Assembly: GCF_029946505.1 (NCBI RefSeq)
Contig: NZ_JARZHG010000002.1
Span: forward strand, 124,001 to 188,000
Length of the DNA: 64,000 nucleotides
DNA from: Polyangium sp. y55x31
Lineage (GTDB): Bacteria > Myxococcota_A > Polyangia > Polyangiales > Polyangiaceae
Direction: 5' to 3'
Below, piece by piece: positions 59,077 to 64,000 of this stretch (its first letter is position 1; each line of letters begins with the position of its first letter). Position numbers and translations under genes: made by a program. The notes below the pieces were generated by a model. It saw nothing but the letters and a program-made list of their open reading frames with translations, had not been told where the DNA came from and did not search any database.

Positions 59077-60441
59077 ATGCGTTGGAACATCATCAACGGT
59101 ATCGTGACTGGGGCTCTCACCGTTTTCCTTGGGCTCTCGGTCGTGGCTTGCGACGACGAGGGGGGTGCGAACACGACGGCGGGCACCGGCGGGGGCGGCG
59201 GCGCCGGCGGGGGCGGCGGCGCCGGGGGGAGCGGGGGCGAATCGAGTCAAGGGGAACAGTATGTCGATGCCGTCTGCGGCAAGCTCTTCGAGTGCTGCAA
59301 CGCCAAGGACCTCGTGGCCCGCGTCGGCAATTCGGGGGTCGTCGATTATGCGGGCTGCCGGATCCTCTACCGCACGTTCTGGGAGGGAGGTTACGAGCCC
59401 ACGGTGAAGGAAGCGGAGGCGAATGGGCGCGCCGAATTCGACGACGCGGCGTTCGCCGCGTGCCTCGACGCGATGAAGGCGCAGACCTGCGGCGCGTTCG
59501 CGACGGGCGCCTCTGCGGGCTGCAACGATTTCATCATCGGCAAGGTCGAGACGGGCGGCGCGTGCGCGCAGGATTTCGAATGCAAGTCCAAGAAGTGCGA
59601 GGTCCCGGCCGGCGTGGCCATGGGCACGTGCGTCGACCCCGCCCCGGCGGCCGAGGGCGCGGCCTGCGACGAGAACGATGATTGCGCGAGCGGCCTCTAT
59701 TGCGCGAGCGCCACCGACAAATGCGCGCAGAAAAAGGCCGACGGCCAGGCTTGCGTCAACAACGTCGAATGCCTCAACAATGCCTGCGTGGCCGACGCGA
59801 ATGGCATGAAGACCTGCGCCACGGTCTGCCAGGGCGGCGGCCCTGGGCCCGGGACCATCGATGCAGCGCTCGAGAGCGTGGGCGGGGCCGTCGTCATCGC
59901 GGGGTGCAAGAGGAACTTCGCGTGCTGTACCGAGCAGGAGCTGATGGACTCCTTGTTCGATACCGAGGCCGAGTGCCGCCTCTTCACGGGCGCTTTCCTC
60001 GGCGTCAGGCTCGTGAGCATCCACAACGACATCGCCGAGGGCCGCGTCGCCGTCGACCCCGGGAAGCTCGCGTCGTGCGTGCAAGCGTACGAGGCGCTCA
60101 CGTGTGAAGAGTCGGCGAAGGGCAGCAGTGGTATCGACTGCGAGGGCGCGCTCCAGGGCCTCGTCGCCGACGGCCAGAGCTGCACGGACGACGGGCAATG
60201 CACGAGCGCGTATTGCAACCAGCCGTCGGGCGCGTCCATGGGCACCTGCGCGACACCCCCCGGCGTCGGCGCCCCCTGCACGGACAGGTGTGCCGAGTCC
60301 TTTTATTGCGACGCGGGCACCTGCGCGCCGCAGAAGGCAGTCGGCGCGACGTGTAACACGACCGACGCGTGCGCCGAGGGGCGTTGCCTGGACGACGGCA
60401 TGGGCGCGAAAACCTGCACGCTCGTTTGTGACGGCATCTAG
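59077..60441 (+). CDS. Cys-rich secreted lipoprotein with internal duplication
   Basis: 454 residues: signal with lipobox VVAC, a Gly-rich linker (about 30-57), then two homologous halves. Each half has C-x5-CC (CGKLFECC; CKRNFACC), a later C-x8-TC helix (CLDAMKAQTC; CVQAYEALTC), and a string of short disulfide modules with C...G-x-x-C...C...C...MGTC (for example CEVPAGVAMGTC; CNQPSGASMGTC), resembling the Dickkopf-like repeats of myxobacterial secreted proteins. No catalytic motif. ATG at 59077 with GGGAGG upstream. Probably a surface binding protein. Confidence 0.82.
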   Translation: MRWNIINGIVTGALTVFLGLSVVACDDEGGANTTAGTGGGGGAGGGGGAGGSGGESSQGEQYVDAVCGKLFECCNAKDLVARVGNSGVVDYAGCRILYRTFWEGGYEPTVKEAEANGRAEFDDAAFAACLDAMKAQTCGAFATGASAGCNDFIIGKVETGGACAQDFECKSKKCEVPAGVAMGTCVDPAPAAEGAACDENDDCASGLYCASATDKCAQKKADGQACVNNVECLNNACVADANGMKTCATVCQGGGPGPGTIDAALESVGGAVVIAGCKRNFACCTEQELMDSLFDTEAECRLFTGAFLGVRLVSIHNDIAEGRVAVDPGKLASCVQAYEALTCEESAKGSSGIDCEGALQGLVADGQSCTDDGQCTSAYCNQPSGASMGTCATPPGVGAPCTDRCAESFYCDAGTCAPQKAVGATCNTTDACAEGRCLDDGMGAKTCTLVCDGI

Positions 60442-60552
60442 GTAAGCGCCAAGGCATCTCCGGAGATTTCGAGGCGGCGCGATCGGTTTTGCAGCGATCG
60501 TCGGGGCACCGGGCGCTTCATCGGCTACAACTGGGCGCAAAGGAGAGACTTG

Positions 60553-61548
60553 ATGAAGCGCCCTCTCGCGAATCCCCCGTTCGACCCCCAGATCGCGCCG
60601 CTCCTCTCGGCCCTGGAGGGATATGTGCCGGTCGGCATGACGCCCGACCGCCTGGCGCATTTCCGTGCATTGAAGATGCCGACCATCGAGGAGATCATCG
60701 GCGACCGACCCGTCCAGTGCGTCGACCATACCATCGCCGGCTACGATGGTGCCGAGATCGTCGTCTCGGTGATCTCCCGCAAGGACCACGCAAAACCCGG
60801 CCCCGGAATCTACAACATCCACGGGGGCGGCATGGTCATGTGCAATCGGTTCGCGGCCGTCCACCCGCTCGTGGACTGGGCCATGAAACACGACGCGGTG
60901 GGCGTCACGGTCGAATACCGGCTGGCGCCCGAGCACCCGGCCCCGATCCCCGTCGAGGATTGTTATGCCGGGCTCGCATGGATGGCCGCCCATGCCGAGG
61001 AGCTCGGATTCGACCCCGAATGCCTGGTCATCTTCGGCGGCAGCGGCGGCGGCGGGCTCGCCGCGGGCACGACGCTCCTCTCGCGCGACCGGAACGGGCC
61101 CAAGCTCGCCGGACAATTGCTCCAGTGTCCGATGATCGACGACCGCAACGAGACGGTCTCCTCCCACCAGTACCAGGGCACCGGCATCTGGGATCGCACG
61201 AGCAACCTGACGGCCTGGACGGCCGTGCTCGGCGAAAGGCGGGGCACGGAAAACGTCTCCCCCTATTCCGCACCGGCGCGCGCGACCGACCTGCGCGGCC
61301 TGCCGCCGACGTTCATCGACGTCGGCGCCGCCGAGGTGTTCCGGGACGAGGACGTGGCCTACGCCAGCGCCATCTGGGCCGCCGGCGGCGAGTGCGAGCT
61401 GCACGTCTGGGGCGGCGCATTCCACGGGTTTTACGACGTCGCCCCCGAATCGGAGATCTCCAAGGCCTGCCTCGCCGCGCGTGAAGCCTGGCTCACCAGG
61501 TTGCTGGCCCGCTTGCAGGCAAAACGAGCCGCAGGTGCTCCCAAATAG
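60553..61548 (+). CDS. HSL-family alpha/beta hydrolase with atypical GGSGGG elbow
   Basis: 331 residues. YNIHGGGMVMCNRF (oxyanion hole), VEYRLAPEHPAPIP, then the nucleophile elbow reads FGGSGGGGLAAG where most members have GDSAGG; Ser is kept. The acid region is DVGAAEVFRDE and the His is in GGAFHGFYDVAP. So the triad appears complete but the elbow is unusual. The ATG at 60553 is chosen over a TTG one codon earlier because AGGAGA stands at the right distance. The 43-bp tandem repeat begins right after its stop. Confidence 0.86.
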   Translation: MKRPLANPPFDPQIAPLLSALEGYVPVGMTPDRLAHFRALKMPTIEEIIGDRPVQCVDHTIAGYDGAEIVVSVISRKDHAKPGPGIYNIHGGGMVMCNRFAAVHPLVDWAMKHDAVGVTVEYRLAPEHPAPIPVEDCYAGLAWMAAHAEELGFDPECLVIFGGSGGGGLAAGTTLLSRDRNGPKLAGQLLQCPMIDDRNETVSSHQYQGTGIWDRTSNLTAWTAVLGERRGTENVSPYSAPARATDLRGLPPTFIDVGAAEVFRDEDVAYASAIWAAGGECELHVWGGAFHGFYDVAPESEISKACLAAREAWLTRLLARLQAKRAAGAPK

Positions 61549-61551
61549 GGC

Positions 61552-61938
61552 GTCGCCGACCCGAAAGGAGGTCCGGCCGGCCGGGATCGGTCATGGGGAC
61601 GCCCCGAAGTGAGGTCCCGGCGGTCGGGGTCGGCTTTGGGGAGGCCCCGAAGCGAGATCCGGGCGGCCGGGATCGGTCATAGGGAGGCCCCAAAGCCAGG
61701 TCCGGTCGGTCGGGATCGATCATGGGGACGCCCCAAAGCCAGGTCCGGTCGGTCGGGATCGGTCATGGGGACGCCCCAAAGCCAGGTCCGGTCGACCGGC
61801 ACCGGCTTTGGGGAGGCCCCAACGTGAGGTCCCGCCGGCCGGCACCGTCTTTGGGGACGCCCCAAAAGGGAGGGCTGGACGCCCGCAACGTGTTTGGGGA
61901 GCCCCCAAAGCGGAGCCCCCACGATCGGACCACGTCGA
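61552..61938. repeat. 43-bp tandem repeat (minisatellite), eight clear units plus a degenerate first
   Basis: GGGGACGCCCC or GGGGAGGCCCC recurs with starts at 61595, 61638, 61681, 61724, 61767, 61810, 61853 and 61896, exactly 43 bases apart; a worn unit precedes at 61552. Each unit ends in GGTCGGGATCGGTCAT or GGTCGGCTTT-like sequence, giving two alternating unit types. The 43-base period breaks any reading frame, so it is not coding. It occupies the whole gap between the 3' ends of two convergent genes (stops at 61548 and 61948). The small palindromes could serve as a two-way transcription barrier. Confidence 0.88.
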
Positions 61939-61947
61939 GGGCTGTCG

Positions 61948-63876
61948 TCAGAGATCGATCTGCATGCCGAGCTCGACGACGCGCCCCGGAGGCAGCCCGA
62001 AGTAGGCCGTCGCCGGCCGCGCATTCCGCGACACGAACGCGAACAGATCCTTGCGCCACTTCATCATCCTCGATCGCCCCGTCGGCAGCAGCGTCTCGCG
62101 GCCGAGGTAATAACTCGTGTCCTCGAGCTCCACGACGAGGCCGTGGTCCTTGCACGCGGCGAGCACGCTCGGCACGTTCGGCGTCTGCATGAAGCCGTAA
62201 CGCGCCGTCACCCGGTAAAACCCGTGGCCCATGTCGACCACCGAGATCCGCTCCTCGGGCGCGATCTCGGGGACACGCTCGTTCACCACGGAGAGGAGCA
62301 CCACCTGCTCGTGCAGCACCTTGTTGTGCTTGAAATGGTGCAGCAGCACGGGCGGCGTGCCCTGCGGGTTCGACGCCATGAACACGGCCGTCCCCTGCAC
62401 GCGGTGCGGCTTCGTCTCCTCCACGTCGCGCAGGAACGATTCGAGCGGTAGGAGGTTCTCCTTGAACGCCTCGCCGAGGATCCGGCGGCCCGTCTTCCAG
62501 GTCGTCATCACGGCATAGATCCCGGCGCCCATGACGATGGGGAACCAGCCGCCGTGGAAGAACTTCGCCGCGTTCGCGCCGAAAAACGCAAGATCGATGC
62601 AGAGGAAGAGCAGGACCGGCGGGAGCGCCTTCCAGAGCGGCCATTTCCAGCGCTGCGTCACGACGACGAAATAGACGACCGTCGTGATGCCCATCGTCCC
62701 CGTGACGGCAATGCCGTACGCCGCGGCGAGCGCGCTCGAGTTCTGGAACCAGAGCACGAGGAAGACACACGCGACGCAGAGCGCGCGGTTGATCTCGGGG
62801 ATGAAGATCTGGCCCTCGGTCTCCTTCGAGGTGTGGACGATGGTCACGCGCGGGAAATAGCCGAGCTGCACGGCCTGCTGCGTGAGCGAGAAGGCCCCGG
62901 AGATGAGCGCCTGCGAGGCGACGATGGTCGCCGCGGTCGCGATCGCGACCGTCGGATAAAGAGCCCAGGAGGGGACGAGGGCATAAAACGGGTTCGTCGC
63001 CGCGGACGGGTTGTGGAGCAGGCAAGCGCCCTGGCCGAAGTAGTTGAGGAGCAGCGAAGGCCAGACGACCGCATACCAGACCGTGCGAATCGGACCACGC
63101 CCGAAATGCCCCATGTCCGCATAAAGCGCCTCGCCGCCGGTGATGCAGAGGACGACGGCGCCGAGCAGCAAAAAGCCGTGGCTCTTGTGCTCCACGAAAA
63201 ACCCGACCGCGTGGCGCGGATCGATCGCCGCGAGCACCGAGGGCTCCTGCCAGATCCAGCGGACGCCGAGCGCCGCGATCGTGACGAACCAGATGAGCGT
63301 GATCGGACCGAACACGTTGCCGATGCCCGCCGTGCCGCGCTTCTGCACGAAAAAGAGCGTCAAGAGGACCACGACGGTCAGCGGCACGACCGCGGGTTTC
63401 AGGGAGGTCGTGGCGACTTCGAGGCCCTCCATCGCGGAGAGCACCGAGATGGCCGGGGTGATGACGCCGTCCCCATAAAGAAGCGCCGCGCCGAAGAGCA
63501 CGAGCAGCACGAGCGGGCCCGCGACGGAGCGACCGTCCTTGCGCGTCGGGACGAGCGCGAGCAGCGCGAGGATGCCGCCGGAGCCCTGGTTGTCGGCTTT
63601 CAAGATGAACGTCAGGTACTTGACCGTGACGACCATCATCAAGGACCAGAAGACGAGCGAGAGGACGCCGAGGACGTTCGCGGGCGTCGGATCGACCCGA
63701 TGCGTGCTCGCGGGGCTGAAGCATTCCTTGATGGCGTAAAGCGGGCTCGTCCCGATGTCGCCGAAGACGACGCCGAGCGCGCCGAGCAGGAGCGAAACAC
63801 GAGCCGCGTGTGCTGCATGCGCCACCGGGGGCGCATGCATGCTGGTAGATGGCACCTGGGAAGGATCGACCGTCAT
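61948..63876 (-). CDS. kup: Low-affinity potassium transporter Kup
   Basis: 642 residues, normal length. Twelve membrane helices in the first 440 residues with the family signature LGALGVVFGDIGTSPLYAIK, LLYGDGVITPAISVLSA and AVTGTMGITTVVYF, then a cytoplasmic C-terminal domain (VPEIAPEERISVVDMGHGFY, SYYLGRETLLPTGRSRMMKW). K+/H+ symporter used at low pH or when other systems are saturated. ATG at 63876; the ribosome site is weak. A pair of 11-base-spaced repeats lies 52 bases upstream. Confidence 0.95.
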   Translation of the reverse strand: MTVDPSQVPSTSMHAPPVAHAAHAARVSLLLGALGVVFGDIGTSPLYAIKECFSPASTHRVDPTPANVLGVLSLVFWSLMMVVTVKYLTFILKADNQGSGGILALLALVPTRKDGRSVAGPLVLLVLFGAALLYGDGVITPAISVLSAMEGLEVATTSLKPAVVPLTVVVLLTLFFVQKRGTAGIGNVFGPITLIWFVTIAALGVRWIWQEPSVLAAIDPRHAVGFFVEHKSHGFLLLGAVVLCITGGEALYADMGHFGRGPIRTVWYAVVWPSLLLNYFGQGACLLHNPSAATNPFYALVPSWALYPTVAIATAATIVASQALISGAFSLTQQAVQLGYFPRVTIVHTSKETEGQIFIPEINRALCVACVFLVLWFQNSSALAAAYGIAVTGTMGITTVVYFVVVTQRWKWPLWKALPPVLLFLCIDLAFFGANAAKFFHGGWFPIVMGAGIYAVMTTWKTGRRILGEAFKENLLPLESFLRDVEETKPHRVQGTAVFMASNPQGTPPVLLHHFKHNKVLHEQVVLLSVVNERVPEIAPEERISVVDMGHGFYRVTARYGFMQTPNVPSVLAACKDHGLVVELEDTSYYLGRETLLPTGRSRMMKWRKDLFAFVSRNARPATAYFGLPPGRVVELGMQIDL

Positions 63877-63927
63877 GGCGCGCGAAGAGTAACCTCATCC
63901 GGAACGGCCCCGACGGCAGGCGCGCAA

Positions 63928-63947
63928 TCTTGATACTTTCTTGATAC
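63928..63947. promoter_or_regulatory. Direct repeat TCTTGATAC x2, 11-base spacing, upstream of kup
   Basis: TCTTGATAC occurs at 63928-63936 and again at 63939-63947, one helical turn apart. This is the geometry of an OmpR-family regulator site. It lies between kup (leftward) and whatever gene starts beyond the right edge, so it could serve either. A TTGACG (63962-63967) and TATACA (63989-63994) to its right could belong to a rightward promoter, though the 21-base spacer is too long for a good one. Confidence 0.4.
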
Positions 63948-64000
63948 CCGGCCGCCGGACCTTGACGCCGCCCTTACACGGAAAGCCCTATACAACGGGC

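Noticed and set aside
58324-61425. Minus-strand frame of 1033 codons covering the Cys-rich lipoprotein and the hairpin element
   Set aside because: It crosses the hairpin element and two well-supported plus-strand genes; no protein family is visible.
61595-61938. CRISPR array
   Set aside because: The 43-bp units are adjacent and similar along their whole length, so there are no distinct spacers, and no cas genes are present.

Overview
The window is high-GC DNA with dense coding on both strands, frequent GTG and TTG starts, and 4-base stop/start overlaps inside operons. Secreted lipoproteins with Gly/Ser-rich or Ala/Pro linkers, a transmembrane Ser/Thr kinase, a large PAS-GAF histidine kinase, FHA modules, IS91-type transposase debris and Cys-rich secreted proteins together point to a myxobacterium, most likely of the Polyangium/Sorangium group. 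That assignment is inferred from gene style; no rRNA or other marker gene lies in the window.

Layout. 1-6.2 kb: a type I restriction-modification operon read leftwards (hsdM, hsdS, hsdR; hsdR runs off the left edge), with a 42-bp tandem repeat just upstream of hsdM. 6.5-11 kb: a tandem pair of tiny Cys-rich lipoproteins, two unknown proteins, a TPR lipoprotein and a secreted esterase. 10.9-18.3 kb: a two-subunit YeeE/YedE sulfur transporter, a membrane hybrid-sensor-like histidine kinase, an epoxide-hydrolase-like protein, a three-module FHA protein and an ABM/SRPBCC protein. 18.3-21.6 kb is a scarred region: two genes truncated head to head (an AraC regulator and a coiled-coil protein), a Kelch-like lipoprotein and shuffled IS91 transposase fragments. 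23-30.5 kb: a five-gene czcCBA-czcRS heavy-metal efflux operon, every junction a 4-base overlap, with a three-repeat OmpR-type operator in front of it.

30.9-36.9 kb: a carotenoid-type desaturase, a PAS-STAS sensor, a quinone oxidoreductase, a small membrane protein and an iron-sulfur photolyase. 37-46.5 kb: a lipoprotein, an HSL-type esterase, a ribose-type ABC transporter, a ferritin-like lipoprotein, a GST and a lone Mrr-like restriction endonuclease. 47-54.3 kb: a Ser/Thr kinase whose extracytoplasmic part is a periplasmic-binding-protein fold, followed by an outer-membrane barrel and a lipoprotein, then a PhyH oxygenase with an unknown partner. 54.3-64 kb: two cytochrome c lipoproteins with a secreted protein, a TPR protein, a duplicated Cys-rich lipoprotein, an esterase and the Kup potassium transporter.

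The most unusual signal is a roughly 300-400 bp intergenic element present three times (30581-30882, 34579-34915, 58611-59004). Each copy is a mirror-symmetric set of eight or more hairpins whose stem bases change in a compensating way between copies. Two tandem repeats (42 bp at 6.2 kb and 43 bp at 61.6 kb) are also exactly periodic. No tRNA, rRNA or CRISPR array was seen.
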